DNA of 64,000 bases from Anaeromyxobacter oryzae (GCF_023169945.1 NZ_AP025591.1:1572501-1636500); one strand, 5' to 3'. Positions 36,312-45,489 are shown, counted from the stretch's first letter. The notes: a model not told the origin generated them from the letters alone. Numbers and translations: made by a program.

Positions 36312-36318
36312 GGGGACC

Positions 36319-36552
36319 GTGGTCGATCACGTCACGCACGTCGACGTCGATGCCGTCGGCCGCCGTGCGTCCGAGCTGGCGCGAGCGCTGACCGCCCTGG
36401 GCTTCTCGGTTCGCTGCAAGCGCGGTCGGACCGTCGCCGACTCCAGCGCGATCGAGGCGCAAGACGCGAAGGCGAAGCTTCGGGCGCTCGGGTTCGCCGA
36501 CCGGGAGTACCGGATCTTCGTCGAGTACGTCCGGCAGTGGGGGTTCCTGTGA
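36319..36552 (+). CDS. small protein of unknown function, coupled to the sulfite reductase gene
   Basis: A 77-residue soluble protein starting at GTG (GAGGGGACC upstream), 7 bases after the YeiH stop. It is mostly helical with a basic patch (FSVRCKRGRTV) and an aromatic end (YRIFVEYVRQWGFL). No family is recognised. It lies between the exporter and the siroheme reductase in a tight operon, so it may be a small accessory or electron-transfer adaptor; it lacks metal-binding Cys clusters (a single Cys). Confidence 0.6.
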   Translation: MVDHVTHVDVDAVGRRASELARALTALGFSVRCKRGRTVADSSAIEAQDAKAKLRALGFADREYRIFVEYVRQWGFL

Positions 36553-36595
36553 CGGAGCCGCAGCTCGGTGGGCGCCGCGCGCCCGAGGGGATCGC

Positions 36596-38431
36596 ATGAC
36601 CGCAGCCATCCATCCGCAGGGGCGCGACCGCGCCTCCTTCGCGGACGACGCCGAGATCGCGGCGTTCGTCGAGACGCTGGGACGCTTCGAGCGTGGCGAG
36701 ATCGACGCGGAGGCGTGGCGCGCCTACCGGGTCGCCCGGGGCGCCTACGGGCAGCGGCAGGACGGTGTCCACATGCTGCGGATCAAGCTGCCCCAGGGCG
36801 CCGTCGGCGCCGACCAGCTCCGCGCCCTCGCCGAGGTGGCGACCCGATTCTCGCGCGGGTTCGGGCACGTGACGACGCGCCAGAACTTCCAGCTGAACTT
36901 CGTCCGGCCCGCAGACCTCGAGCCGGCGATGCGGCGTCTCGCCGAGGCCGGCATCACGACCTCTGGATCCGGCGGGAACGCCGTCCGCAACGTGGTCGCC
37001 TGCCCGCGCGCGGGCGTCTCCCCGGACGAGGTGTTCGACGTGACGCCTTACGCCGAGGCGTTCACGCGTCACTTCCTCCGTCACCCGCTCGGGAACGCAC
37101 TGCCCCGCAAGTTCAAGGTGGCGTTCGAGGGGTGCGTGGACGACCACGTCGCGACCGCGATCCAGGACCTCGGGTTCCGCGCGCGGCTCCGGACCAGCGG
37201 TGGAACGGCGCCGCGCGGCTTCTTCGTCACCGTCGCGGGCGGCACGTCGTCGCTCTGCACGACGGGCACCCCGCTCTTCGAGTTCCTGCCAGCCGGCGAC
37301 ATCCTGGCGCTCGGCGAGGCGGTCGTCCGCGTCTTCCACGCGCGCGGCGACCGGGTGAACAAGCAGCGGAACCGGCTCAAGTTCCTCGTCCGTTCCCTCG
37401 GGTTCGAGACGTTCCGGAGCCTCGTCGTGGCGGAGCTGGAGCGCGTGCGCGCGGAGGGTGCGCCGGCGCTGCCATTCGATGCGGATCATCCGCCCGCCGA
37501 GGCGATGCCCCGGCCTGCCCGGCCGGCGCCCTCGACGCCCGTCGAAATCGCGGACCGCGTCCGCGCCGCCCGGCTCGCGGGGCCCGGGGAGCCGCCGCCC
37601 GTCGATGTCATGACCGCCCCCGCACCAGACGCCCTGGAGACGTTCCGCAGGACGAACGTGCACGCCCAGCGGCAGGCCGGATACTCCGTCGTGACCGTCT
37701 CGCTGCCGCAGGGCGACGCGACCGCCGCGCAGCTGGAAGCGGTCGCCGGCCTCGCAGAGGCGTACGGCGACGGCTCGGCCCGGTTCACGAGCGGAGGCCA
37801 CCTCCTGCTGCGGTGGATCCGGACGGACGACATCGGAGAGCTGTTCTTTCGCCTCGCTGCCGCCGGGCTCGGCCGGGACGGCGCGGGCAGCGCCGCCGAC
37901 GTGGTCGCCTGCCCCGGAGCGGACGTCTGCCGGCTTGCCGTCACGCGCACGCGCGCGCTCTCCCGGCTCGTCGAAGGCGAGGTCCGGCGCACGCTCGCAC
38001 CGGACGTGCTCGCGGTGAGGCTGCCCCTCAGCGTCTCGGGTTGCCCGAACGGCTGCAGCCAGCACCACCTCGCGGCCATCGGGCTCCAGGGCAGCGCACG
38101 TCGACTCGGCGGCCGCGCGGTGCCGCAGTACTTCATCCTGCTCGGCGGCCACGTCGGCGACTCCGGCGCGACCTTCGGCCGGCTCGCGGGCAAGGTGCCG
38201 GCGCGGCGTATCCCGGAGGTCGTGACGCGCCTCACGGCGCTGTACGTCTCGGAGCGCCGCGACGGAGAGGGCGCAGGCCCGTTCTTCGCGCGCGCGCTCG
38301 ATCGGGCGAAGGAGGTCCTCGCCGCGTTGGAGGACCTCCAGGTCGAGGATGCTCGGCCGGAGGACTTCGTGGAGCCGGGCGCTTCGGAGGAGTTCCGTCC
38401 GGAGTCCCAGGCCGGAGAGTGCGCGGCGTAG
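36596..38431 (+). CDS. siroheme nitrite/sulfite reductase
   Basis: A 611-residue enzyme of the ferredoxin-type nitrite/sulfite reductase family. It has the two-fold repeated parachute and siroheme domains: HVTTRQNFQLNFV in the first half, FTSGGHLLLRWI in the second. The [4Fe-4S]-siroheme ligands are C-x5-C (CPGADVC, Cys 439 and 445) and C-x3-C (CPNGC, Cys 483 and 487). Whether it reduces sulfite or nitrite cannot be settled by eye. The YeiH exporter, the methionine enzyme and the sulfur island favour sulfite. GAGGGG precedes the ATG. Confidence 0.9.
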   Translation: MTAAIHPQGRDRASFADDAEIAAFVETLGRFERGEIDAEAWRAYRVARGAYGQRQDGVHMLRIKLPQGAVGADQLRALAEVATRFSRGFGHVTTRQNFQLNFVRPADLEPAMRRLAEAGITTSGSGGNAVRNVVACPRAGVSPDEVFDVTPYAEAFTRHFLRHPLGNALPRKFKVAFEGCVDDHVATAIQDLGFRARLRTSGGTAPRGFFVTVAGGTSSLCTTGTPLFEFLPAGDILALGEAVVRVFHARGDRVNKQRNRLKFLVRSLGFETFRSLVVAELERVRAEGAPALPFDADHPPAEAMPRPARPAPSTPVEIADRVRAARLAGPGEPPPVDVMTAPAPDALETFRRTNVHAQRQAGYSVVTVSLPQGDATAAQLEAVAGLAEAYGDGSARFTSGGHLLLRWIRTDDIGELFFRLAAAGLGRDGAGSAADVVACPGADVCRLAVTRTRALSRLVEGEVRRTLAPDVLAVRLPLSVSGCPNGCSQHHLAAIGLQGSARRLGGRAVPQYFILLGGHVGDSGATFGRLAGKVPARRIPEVVTRLTALYVSERRDGEGAGPFFARALDRAKEVLAALEDLQVEDARPEDFVEPGASEEFRPESQAGECAA

Positions 38432-38686
38432 CCTCACCGTCGCGGTGCGCCGAGCGAGCCGCTCCGTGCAAGAATCCGCCGCTCGCCGCGAGACAGGCGT
38501 AGCCCTCAACCGCGCCGGAAGCACGTCTCCGAGAACGCGTGCTGGTTGTCCTGGCTCTCGTGGATGTCAGGTTGCGGAGCTTCGACCGGATGGACGACAC
38601 AGCCCGTCGTCGGCCGGCAGAAGGGGAGCCAGCGCCGACCGACGACGAGCTGCACGCTGCGCGAGTGGAGGGTGTGCTCGCAGCGC

Positions 38687-39010
38687 TCACCGGCTGGCCG
38701 CGTCGCGCGCGGCCTCGTGATCCTTGCCCTGCATCATCGCATCGACGTGCTTCTGGCCGCGGAGCGCCATCTTCTCCCCGTTGACGGACGAGTGGGTCGC
38801 ATCCCAGGCGGACTGGTGGTCCTTGCCCTTCATCATCTCCTCGGCGTGCCGCTGCGCGGTGGCGGTGTTCTCCTCCACGGCCGCCGTGCGGGTGATACGC
38901 GCGAGCGCGCGAGCCTCGTCGGTGCTGGACGGGGTCGGATTTGCGTAGGCGACGCCGGTTCCGAGGGCGAGCGCGGCGGCGGCAAGCGAGAGCGGGAGGC
39001 GGAATTTCAT
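38687..39010 (-). CDS. small secreted protein with M-x-G-K-D-H repeats (copy B)
   Basis: A 107-residue protein with a signal peptide (residues 1-23, cut after VAYA). The mature part has two related units, EEMMKGKDHQSAWDATHSS and DAMMQGKDHEAARDAASR, each Met-Met-x-Gly-Lys-Asp-His. The Met and His residues suggest soft-metal (copper) binding, supported by the nearby CopA island; this is an inference. A near-identical paralogue is at 46214. It is preceded by a sigma-54 promoter and an upstream activator site. The start at 39010 is fixed by the signal peptide. Confidence 0.8.
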   Translation of the reverse strand: MKFRLPLSLAAAALALGTGVAYANPTPSSTDEARALARITRTAAVEENTATAQRHAEEMMKGKDHQSAWDATHSSVNGEKMALRGQKHVDAMMQGKDHEAARDAASR

Positions 39011-39052
39011 GATCTTCTTTCTCCAGTGTGCTTCTGGTTTGCGCTCTCGGTG

Positions 39053-39068
39053 TGCAGCGCCTGTGCCA
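39053..39068 (-). promoter_or_regulatory. sigma-54 promoter of copy B
   Basis: Minus strand TGGCACAGGCGCTGCA: perfect -24 (TGGCAC) and -12 CTGCA with correct 10-base GG-GC spacing. Initiation near 39042 gives a 32-base leader. The same site is found at copy C (46580). Confidence 0.75.
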
Positions 39069-39150
39069 CCACGGGCAGCGACGTCGGATGCGGGATCGCG
39101 CGGACTTTCTCGCGGCCGCCGTTCATCCGACATTCCGGCGCCATCACATC

Positions 39151-39167
39151 GTGACCGTCTCCGTCAC
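39151..39167. promoter_or_regulatory. upstream activator site GTGAC-N7-GTCAC
   Basis: GTGACCGTCTCCGTCAC, 83 bases upstream of the sigma-54 promoter, as expected for an enhancer-binding protein. Nearly identical sites occur at 46681 (copy C) and 44541 (copA). Confidence 0.65.
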
Positions 39168-39184
39168 ACGGGCATCAAGCTGCT

Positions 39185-39634
39185 TCACGGCCACGACAGG
39201 ACCCGCACCGCCGGCTCATCCAGCCCGCGGATCGTGATGGCGAACGAGCGGGGCAATGTCTCGAGTGGGAAGACGAGCTGACCACGACTGTGATGGCCTC
39301 GAAGGCCTGGAGCCGACGTCGGTGCAATGCTCTTCCCTTCGACCTCGAGAGATACGCTCTTCATCAGGTCGTGCTTGTCGAGATCATTGACGGTGTGAGT
39401 GGTGACCGCGATGTCGACGAACAGTCGTCCTTCAGCGTGCCTTCGTGGCGTCACCGTCACCGTGACGGCGCCCGCGCTCTCCCTGGTCACACCGATGATC
39501 TGGCTCGCGGTGTCCGACTCGACCGCCGAGGCACGGGCGACTCCGCTCGCCAGGGGGTGGGCGCTGACGACTGCAAGCGCGAAGACCGCGCCTGCAGCGG
39601 CTCGCGAAGCACCGATCGCTCCTCGAATGGACAT
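39185..39634 (-). CDS. secreted protein of unknown function
   Basis: A 149-residue protein with a signal peptide (residues about 1-36). The mature part is beta-rich (VTVTVTPRRHAEGRLFVDIAVTTHTV, SVSLEVEGKSI) and looks like an immunoglobulin- or CopC-like domain, without an obvious Cu-binding His/Met set. GGAGGAGG lies before the ATG. It is 24 bases after the membrane protein gene and probably co-transcribed with it. No family is assigned. Confidence 0.65.
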   Translation of the reverse strand: MSIRGAIGASRAAAGAVFALAVVSAHPLASGVARASAVESDTASQIIGVTRESAGAVTVTVTPRRHAEGRLFVDIAVTTHTVNDLDKHDLMKSVSLEVEGKSIAPTSAPGLRGHHSRGQLVFPLETLPRSFAITIRGLDEPAVRVLSWP

Positions 39635-39658
39635 GTCTACCTCCTCCGCCCACGGGCA

Positions 39659-40342
39659 TCAGGATGAAGCAGCCCATCCGGCGAACAGCGCAGCGATGAG
39701 CACGACGGCGGCGAGGACGATGGCCGGCAGCAGGGCTCTGTCCACGGGCCAGCGAAGCGCGAGGGAGAGCAGTGATGTCCGGCCGGGGAACAGCCCGTGT
39801 CGCCGTAGCAAGCCGAGCACGTAGACGAGACCCACGAAGTTCGAGAGCACGCCGACCAGGAGGAACACGGTCTGGTACGTCGCAAGCAGCGTGACCGCGC
39901 CGGCGACTCCGATGACCGAGAGTACATCGCCGAGATGGTGGGCGCAGCAGGCGACCATCGAGAGCGTGCTTGCCCCACCGGACGCGACGACGCCGCGCGC
40001 GTGCGCCGTCGAGTGCCCTGCTCGCGCCGCGCCCCGCGCATAGGCGAAGAGGCCCACCTGCAGCGAGAAGCCGAGCACGAGAGGCACCATCCAGAACTCG
40101 AGGCGCACGAGCTCGTCGAGGAGGTGCTCGAGGGAGTTGGCGACGGCCAGCGTCCCCGCGTAGACGCCGATGAGCAGCGCGCCGGCCAGTGCGCCCCAGC
40201 CGAATCCGCGTGCGCGAAGCGACCGGTGCAGGGACCAGTCGACGTGGCCGTTCTCCCCCGTCCGCATGGTGCCGGCCCACGACCGAGGCGGCCCTTCGCC
40301 GGGGTCGTGACTCGCGCGTTCCGGCTGCGCTCTCTCACTCAT
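39659..40342 (-). CDS. membrane protein of the copper/stress island
   Basis: A 227-residue protein with about six helices. A conserved-looking CCAHHLGDVLSVIG segment carries two Cys and two His in a membrane context, a possible metal site. The N-terminal 40 residues are polar. GGGGGA precedes the ATG. Similar CCAHH membrane proteins occur beside copper and mercury resistance genes, but I cannot name the family. A sigma-54 promoter lies directly upstream. Confidence 0.7.
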   Translation of the reverse strand: MSERAQPERASHDPGEGPPRSWAGTMRTGENGHVDWSLHRSLRARGFGWGALAGALLIGVYAGTLAVANSLEHLLDELVRLEFWMVPLVLGFSLQVGLFAYARGAARAGHSTAHARGVVASGGASTLSMVACCAHHLGDVLSVIGVAGAVTLLATYQTVFLLVGVLSNFVGLVYVLGLLRRHGLFPGRTSLLSLALRWPVDRALLPAIVLAAVVLIAALFAGWAASS

Positions 40343-40364
40343 GGGCTTTCCCCCAATGGTGAAA

Positions 40365-40380
40365 TGCAGTCTCCTTGCCA
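40365..40380 (-). promoter_or_regulatory. candidate sigma-54 promoter of the membrane protein operon
   Basis: Minus strand TGGCAAGGAGACTGCA: TGGCA at -24, CTGCA at -12, correct spacing. The leader to the ATG at 40342 would be only about 12 bases. No GTGAC-N7-GTCAC site is found upstream of it. Confidence 0.5.
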
Positions 40381-40509
40381 ACGGCAGCGACCGTGCGACC
40401 TGGTCCTCGATGTGCCGACTGCTTTCGAGCTCGCGAGAAGGGCGCGCCGCTGCGCGTGCGTTGCGCCGCGGGCATCAGGCGAGACGGATCTCCGGTCGCC
40501 GGGAAGGAG

Positions 40510-40525
40510 CGGCGCGGCGATTGCA
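40510..40525 (+). promoter_or_regulatory. weak candidate sigma-54 promoter of the response regulator
   Basis: CGGCGCGGCGATTGCA has a consensus -12 (TTGCA) and GG at -24 with right spacing but a poor -24 flank. Predicted initiation near 40537 falls just before the GGAGG of the gene at 40549, which makes the leader very short. Confidence 0.3.
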
Positions 40526-40548
40526 GCACTCAGTAGCGGAGGTCCCCG

Positions 40549-40989
40549 ATGACCGTTCCTCGCGTGCTCATCATTCACGGAGATCGCTGGGCGCGCCGCT
40601 TCCTGTCGCGTGTACTCGAGGACTCCTGCGACCTGTCGCTCGCCGAGGACGAAGCCGAAGCGCTCTCCTGGCTCACGGCCGAGCGCTTCGACGTCGTCCT
40701 CTCCGACGTTCATGTCGCGGCTTCAGGGGCGGCTCCATTCGCAGCGACGCTCGAGGCGACCTCGCCCGGCGCGGAGGTCATCCTGGTGGCGGGCGCTCGG
40801 GAAGGTGAGCGGTGCGAGGACCTCCGAGCGTGCGGCGTTCTCGAGTGTCTCCCGGACGCGTTCGATCCCGATAGTGTGACGCGGGCGCTGCAGCGCGCCA
40901 TCGACCGTAAGGCCCTGCGCGCCGAGATCGAGCGGCTGCGCGAGGAGCTTCATCGCGCTCGCGATGGACAGAGTTCCTGGCAAGCATGA
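40549..40989 (+). CDS. single-domain response regulator, degenerate receiver
   Basis: A 146-residue receiver domain protein. The phosphoacceptor Asp is in DVVLSDVHV, and the acidic pair is reduced to HGD (IIHGDRW). The conserved Lys before the terminal helix is missing: LECLPDAFDPDSV stands where a KPF motif is normal. A C-terminal coiled helix (ALRAEIERLREELHRAR) follows with no output domain. GGAGG precedes the ATG. It may be a pseudo-receiver that signals without normal phosphorylation; its kinase is unknown. Confidence 0.75.
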   Translation: MTVPRVLIIHGDRWARRFLSRVLEDSCDLSLAEDEAEALSWLTAERFDVVLSDVHVAASGAAPFAATLEATSPGAEVILVAGAREGERCEDLRACGVLECLPDAFDPDSVTRALQRAIDRKALRAEIERLREELHRARDGQSSWQA

Positions 40990-41015
40990 TCGCCGGGGCG
41001 CGTCCGTGCGACCGC

Positions 41016-41687
41016 TTAGCCATGCGCGCTCCACTCCCCGCCGGCCGGTCTCGGCCGGCGCGGCCGCGGGATGAACCGTGGAGTGTGCGACGCGTACTCG
41101 TCCCACACCCCGCCGAACGCCTCGCGGACCTCGCGCTCCTCTCGATGCGCGAGCCGCACGTAGACGGTCACGAGGAAGGGGAACATCACCAGCGTCACGA
41201 TCGTGGGCCACTGGAGGAGGAAGCCGATCATGATGACGATGAAGCCGACGTACTGCGGGTGACGCACGTAGGCATACGGCCCCGTCGTCGCGAGCGTGCC
41301 TTCCCGCTGCGAGCGGAAGAGCACGCTCCACGCCGCGGACAGGAGGAAGAACCCAGCGACGATGAGCACGTTGCTCGCGATGTGGATCGGGTTCCAGTGC
41401 GGGTCACCCCTGGACCCGAGGAGCGTGTACCAGAGGTGCCCGAAGTCGTGGCCGAGCGGATCGACGCCTGGGAACCTCCGCGTGAGCCAGCCCGACAGCA
41501 GGTAGATCGTGAGCGGGAAGCCATACATCTCGACGAAGAGCGCCACGATGAACGCGGAGAAGCTGCCGAACGTGCGCCAGTCGCGCTTCGTCTTCGGCTT
41601 GAAGAAGCTGAAGGCGAAGAGGATGAAGATCGCCGAGTTGATGATGACCAGTGACCACAGCCCGTACGCCGGCGCGTCGTGGTTCAT
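41016..41687 (-). CDS. isoprenylcysteine methyltransferase-like membrane protein
   Basis: A 223-residue membrane protein with five helices. The C-terminal ICMT/PEMT signature is visible: GPYAYVRHPQYVGFI and AHREEREVREAFGGVWDEYA. Bacterial members are common in metal resistance islands, where the methyl acceptor is unknown. Its start overlaps the stop of the DUF2933 gene (ATGA). It is the third gene of the copA operon. Confidence 0.8.
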   Translation of the reverse strand: MNHDAPAYGLWSLVIINSAIFILFAFSFFKPKTKRDWRTFGSFSAFIVALFVEMYGFPLTIYLLSGWLTRRFPGVDPLGHDFGHLWYTLLGSRGDPHWNPIHIASNVLIVAGFFLLSAAWSVLFRSQREGTLATTGPYAYVRHPQYVGFIVIMIGFLLQWPTIVTLVMFPFLVTVYVRLAHREEREVREAFGGVWDEYASHTPRFIPRPRRPRPAGGEWSAHG

Positions 41688-41974
41688 GGGATGCCCCCCA
41701 GTCCTCGCTCACTCTGCCCGCGGCCTCCGTGCTCCAGATGGGCGCCGCCGGCGTGGCCGTGTCCCCGGTGCACGAAGAGGTGAATGAGCGGGCAGAGCAG
41801 GAGGAGGACGAACGGAAGCGCGCCGAGGAGGTGCGCCCTGTGTTCCTCCCAGAGGAAGAACAGCGCGATCGCAAGGAACAGGCAGAAGCCCAGCCAGACT
41901 GGGATCCGGAAGGGAGAGCGCCGCGGGCGCGCAGTCGAACCCGCGGTCGCGACGCCTGGAGTGGCTCGTCTCAT
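41684..41974 (-). CDS. DUF2933-like small membrane protein
   Basis: A 96-residue protein with two helices (FRIPVWLGFCLFLAIALFFLW and LLGALPFVLLLLCPLIHLFV) and a His/Gly-rich C-terminus (HRGHGHAGGAHLEHGG), the pattern of DUF2933 proteins found beside copper ATPases. The His-rich tail may bind metal. GGGGGAG precedes the ATG. Its end overlaps the ICMT-like gene. Confidence 0.75.
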   Translation of the reverse strand: MRRATPGVATAGSTARPRRSPFRIPVWLGFCLFLAIALFFLWEEHRAHLLGALPFVLLLLCPLIHLFVHRGHGHAGGAHLEHGGRGQSERGLGGIP

Positions 41975-41987
41975 GGCTTCTCCCCCT

Positions 41988-44327
41988 TCACGCCGCGGCG
42001 TGCCGTAGTCGCAGCGCATTGCTGACGACCGACACCGAGCTGAAGCTCATGGCAGCGGCCGCGATGATCGGGGACAGCAGCAGGCCGAAGAACGGGTAGA
42101 GCACGCCAGCCGCGATCGGCACGCCGGCCGCGTTGTAGACGAACGCGAAGAACAGGTTCTGCTTGATGTTGCGCATCGTGCTCCGCGACAGGCGCCGCGC
42201 CCGGACGATGCCTCGCAGGTCGCCCTTCACGAGGGTCACCGGCGCGCTCTCCATGGCCACGTCGGTGCCGGTGCCCATCGCGATCCCGACCTGCGCCTGT
42301 GCGAGCGCGGGCGCGTCGTTGATCCCGTCGCCGGCCATGGAGACGAACCGACCTTCGCCCTGGAGCCGCTTGACGACGTCGACCTTCTGGTCCGGCAAGA
42401 CCTCGGCCACCACGTCGTCGAGCCCGAGCGTGCGCGCCACCGCCGCTGCCGTGGTCCGGCTGTCGCCGGTGAGCATCACGATGCGGATGCCCTCGTCGTG
42501 CAGGGCACGGATCGCCTCCGGCGTGCTCTCCTTGATCGGATCGGCGACGCCGAGCAGCCCCGCCCGCTGGCCCTCGACGGCGACGAACACGACCGTCTGC
42601 CCCTCGGTCCGGAGCGCCTCGGCCTCGTCGGCGAAGGAGCCCAGCTCGATCCCGAGGTCCGCCATCAGGGCGCGGTTCCCCAGCGCCACGGTGCGGCCCT
42701 CCACGGCTCCGCGCACGCCCTTGCCGGTGATGCCCTCGAACCGCGAGACGTTTCCCGGCGCGACCCCGCGCTCCTGGCTCCCCTTCACGATGGCGGCCGC
42801 GAGCGGGTGCTCGCTGCCGCGCTCCAGCGTGGCCGCGAGGCGAAGCAGCGTCCGCTCGTCGAGGCCCGCGACGGGCAGGACCGTGACGAGCCTGGGCTTG
42901 CCCTCGGTGAGCGTGCCCGTCTTGTCCACCACGAGCGTGTCCACCTTGCGCATGACCTCGATCGCCTCGGCGTTCCGGAAGAGCACGCCCATCGTCGCGC
43001 CCTTGCCGGTCGCCACCATGATGGACATCGGCGTGGCGAGCCCGAGCGCGCACGGGCAGGCGATGATGAGCACCGCGACCGCGTTGATGAGGGCGTGGGC
43101 CATGCGCGGGTCGGGCCCGACGACGCTCCAGATCGCGAACGTGACGACCGCGATGGCGACGACGGTCGGAACGAAGTACCCCGCGACGACGTCGGCGAGC
43201 TTCTGGATCGGCGCGCGGCTTCGCTGCGCCTCCGCGACCATCGCGACGATGCGCGAGAGCAAGGTCTCGGCCCCGACCTTCTCTGCGCGCATGACGAGCG
43301 AGCCGGTGCCGTTGACGGTCGCGCCCACGACCTTGTCGCCCGGCTGCTTCTGGACCGGGATCGGCTCGCCCGAGACCATCGATTCGTCGATCGAGCTCGT
43401 CCCCTCGAGGACGCGCCCGTCCACGGGGACCTTCTCCCCGGGGCGCACGCGCAGGCGATCGCCCACGCGCACGTCGTCGAGCGGCACGTCTTCCTCGTTT
43501 CCGTCGTCGCGGATCCGTCGGGCCGACTTCGCCGCCATGCCCAGGAGCTTCTGGATGGCCGCGCTCGTCTGGCTGCGAGCGCGCAGCTCGAGCACCTGCC
43601 CGAGCAGGATGAGCGTGACGATCACCCCGGCTGCCTCGAAGTAGACCGCGACCTCGCCAGCCTCGTCGCGGAAGCTCGCCGGGAAGATGCCGGGGAGAAG
43701 CGCGGCGACGACGCTGTATGCATAGGCGACGAGCACGCCGAGCCCGATCAGGGTGAACATGTTCAGGCTGCGGTTCTTCACCGACCGCGCCGCGCGGACG
43801 TAGAACGGCCACGCCGACCACGAGCAGACCGGTGTCGCGAGAGCGAGCTCGAGCAAGGTTCGAGTGCGCATCCCCATGAGCGACGAAAGCAGCCGCTCGA
43901 CGGCGGGGATGTACATGCCCATCGCGATCAGGAGCAGCGGAACGGTGAAGAACGTCGCGAGCCAGAACCGACGAGACATGTCGCGCAGCTCTGGATTCTC
44001 TTCCTCGGCCGTCGCGGTCCTCGGCTCGAGCGCCATGCCGCAGATGGGACAGGAGCCCGGGGCAGCTCGCACGATCTCCGGGTGCATCGGGCACACCCAC
44101 TCGGTCGGAAGCGGCTTCGGTGCGGGCACGGTCGGCTCGAGCGCCATCCCGCACTTCGAGCACGTGCCCGGACCGGCTTGCTTCACGTCCGGGTGCATCG
44201 GGCACACGTAGACCGTCGTCTGGCTGGCCCGCGGGAGTTGAGGCGCCTGCGCGCCCGGATCGGTCATGCGGACGGCCGCTCGGTGAAGCGGCGCCCTGTC
44301 GAGCTCATCGTTCGTGCGCTCGTGCAT
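41988..44327 (-). CDS. copA: copper-translocating P1B-type ATPase
   Basis: A 779-residue P-type ATPase. Two N-terminal heavy-metal binding domains of the YHS/CxxCGM type (YVCPMHPDV...CSKCGM and WVCPMHPEI...CPICGM) replace the usual MxCxxC domains. Eight membrane helices include the CPC ion site ([13 protein letters not shown]). Catalytic motifs are DKTGT (phosphorylated Asp), SEHPLA, GDSRTTA and GDGINDAP. The metal pattern indicates Cu(I) efflux from the cytoplasm. GAGGGAG lies before the ATG. It leads the operon copA-DUF2933-ICMT and has a sigma-54 promoter with an upstream activator site. Confidence 0.95.
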   Translation of the reverse strand: MHERTNDELDRAPLHRAAVRMTDPGAQAPQLPRASQTTVYVCPMHPDVKQAGPGTCSKCGMALEPTVPAPKPLPTEWVCPMHPEIVRAAPGSCPICGMALEPRTATAEEENPELRDMSRRFWLATFFTVPLLLIAMGMYIPAVERLLSSLMGMRTRTLLELALATPVCSWSAWPFYVRAARSVKNRSLNMFTLIGLGVLVAYAYSVVAALLPGIFPASFRDEAGEVAVYFEAAGVIVTLILLGQVLELRARSQTSAAIQKLLGMAAKSARRIRDDGNEEDVPLDDVRVGDRLRVRPGEKVPVDGRVLEGTSSIDESMVSGEPIPVQKQPGDKVVGATVNGTGSLVMRAEKVGAETLLSRIVAMVAEAQRSRAPIQKLADVVAGYFVPTVVAIAVVTFAIWSVVGPDPRMAHALINAVAVLIIACPCALGLATPMSIMVATGKGATMGVLFRNAEAIEVMRKVDTLVVDKTGTLTEGKPRLVTVLPVAGLDERTLLRLAATLERGSEHPLAAAIVKGSQERGVAPGNVSRFEGITGKGVRGAVEGRTVALGNRALMADLGIELGSFADEAEALRTEGQTVVFVAVEGQRAGLLGVADPIKESTPEAIRALHDEGIRIVMLTGDSRTTAAAVARTLGLDDVVAEVLPDQKVDVVKRLQGEGRFVSMAGDGINDAPALAQAQVGIAMGTGTDVAMESAPVTLVKGDLRGIVRARRLSRSTMRNIKQNLFFAFVYNAAGVPIAAGVLYPFFGLLLSPIIAAAAMSFSSVSVVSNALRLRHAAA

Positions 44328-44369
44328 GTGCGCTCCCTCTCATGCATGAGGGTTCCCGAGGTCCGGCAG

Positions 44370-44385
44370 TGCACTGTTCCTGCCA
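44370..44385 (-). promoter_or_regulatory. sigma-54 promoter of copA
   Basis: Minus strand TGGCAGGAACAGTGCA: TGGCA at -24, TGCA at -12, correct spacing. Initiation near 44359, 32 bases before the ATG. The activator site at 44541 is 156 bases upstream. Confidence 0.65.
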
Positions 44386-44540
44386 ACGCGTCGCGACGCC
44401 CGGAAGAGGACGGTGAGGCGCCGCCTCGCGTCGGTCCTGGCATGGAGCCGGGAGCGCGAGTCGGCTCGCTGCATCACACCTTCCTGGTTCTCGAGTCTCT
44501 CGCGGACGCTCTCGCGCGGGAGAGCCGGCGCAAGCGCAGC

Positions 44541-44557
44541 GTGACGTCCTTCGTCAC
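44541..44557. promoter_or_regulatory. upstream activator site GTGAC-N7-GTCAC (copA)
   Basis: GTGACGTCCTTCGTCAC, of the same form as the sites at 39151 and 46681. It lies just beyond the stop of the 44578 gene and upstream of the copA sigma-54 promoter. Confidence 0.65.
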
Positions 44558-44577
44558 GGCGTGACGTAGACGCGCGA

Positions 44578-44877
44578 CTACGGCGTACCCAGCTTCACGT
44601 CGGTCGCCTGGAGCTGTCCGGCGCCGCGCTTCGCATGGACGACCGCCCGGTCGCCTGGGTGGACGTCGGCTGCGTGGATCGTGACCGTGCCGCGGGTGAT
44701 CCGGGTCTCCGGCGTGAGCGCGACCGTGACCGCCTCCCCGGAAGGCGTGTCGACCACGAGCCGCTCCGCGCTGATCTCCTTCACGACGCCACGGACGTGC
44801 GCTCCGCCCTCGTGGGCGAGCGCCGAGCCACCGATGAGCGCCGTCGCGACGAGCGCTCCCTCCAACCACCTCTTCAT
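44578..44877 (-). CDS. small secreted beta-barrel protein
   Basis: A 99-residue protein with a signal peptide (residues 1-21, cut after SALA). The mature domain (VRGVVKEISAERLVVDTPSGEAVTVAL, then ADVHPGDRAVVHAKR) resembles the DUF5666-type OB-like domain. HEGGAH at the mature N-terminus may bind copper. It follows the cytochrome c gene by 12 bases. Confidence 0.7.
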   Translation of the reverse strand: MKRWLEGALVATALIGGSALAHEGGAHVRGVVKEISAERLVVDTPSGEAVTVALTPETRITRGTVTIHAADVHPGDRAVVHAKRGAGQLQATDVKLGTP

Positions 44878-44889
44878 CTCAGTCTCCGT

Positions 44890-45489
44890 TCAGTGATGAT
44901 GCCCGCCCTGCTCGCGCGGCGGAGGCTCGCCGCCGCGCAGGAACTGCTCCTCGTCCTCGAGCTCGCGCCACTCCTCCGGGGATCTGGGATTCAGTCGCTC
45001 CATGTCGGCCCGCTCGGCGTCGGTGAGCCGAGGCAGGTGCCGGACGAAGTGGACGAGCTTCCAGCTCTCCTCCGGCTTGGCGGCGCCGCCCCACGCTGGC
45101 ATCCCGGTGAACCGGATTCCGTTCTCGATCACGTAGAACAGCTCCCCGTCGGTGAGGTCCTGCGTCGCGGGCGCCCTGAGGTCGGGCGCGCGCGGATACA
45201 GGTTCTTCCCGAGATCGGTCCGGCCGCTTCCGTCGTTTCCGTGGCAGCTCGCGCAGTGATCCGCGAAGTGGGCGCGCCCCTCCGTCAGGATCCGCTCGCT
45301 CGCGGCGAGCGGATTCCGCTGGTCGCGCGCTCGCGACGGCATCGCGAGAAGCCGCACCTTTCGCGCGAGGGCGACCTCGAAGCCGGACGGCGGCGGCCGA
45401 GCGGAGAGTCCGCCGCGGAGCAGCAAGACCGCGCCGCCCCCCACCAGGATCACGAGAGCGGCCGCGACCCCTGCCAGGAACCTAGCCAT
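44890..45489 (-). CDS. membrane-anchored class I cytochrome c
   Basis: A 199-residue protein with an N-terminal anchor (residues 4-25), one haem motif CASCH and a Met ligand in FTGMPAW. It ends with a His-rich tail (EQGGHHH). Mono-haem cytochromes of this kind carry electrons to oxidases or metal-resistance oxidoreductases. It is cotranscribed with the small beta-barrel gene and lies just after a decayed response regulator. Confidence 0.85.
   Translation of the reverse strand: MARFLAGVAAALVILVGGGAVLLLRGGLSARPPPSGFEVALARKVRLLAMPSRARDQRNPLAASERILTEGRAHFADHCASCHGNDGSGRTDLGKNLYPRAPDLRAPATQDLTDGELFYVIENGIRFTGMPAWGGAAKPEESWKLVHFVRHLPRLTDAERADMERLNPRSPEEWRELEDEEQFLRGGEPPPREQGGHHH

Larger units (their letters stand above)
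38619..39167. repeat. dispersed repeat, copy B (gene plus promoter)
   Basis: About 550 bases matching 46145-46697 at high identity, covering 3' flank, the small secreted protein gene, its sigma-54 promoter and the upstream GTGAC-N7-GTCAC site. A third copy at about 14074-14211 retains only the 3' part. The duplication includes the control region, so the copies should be co-regulated. Confidence 0.85.
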
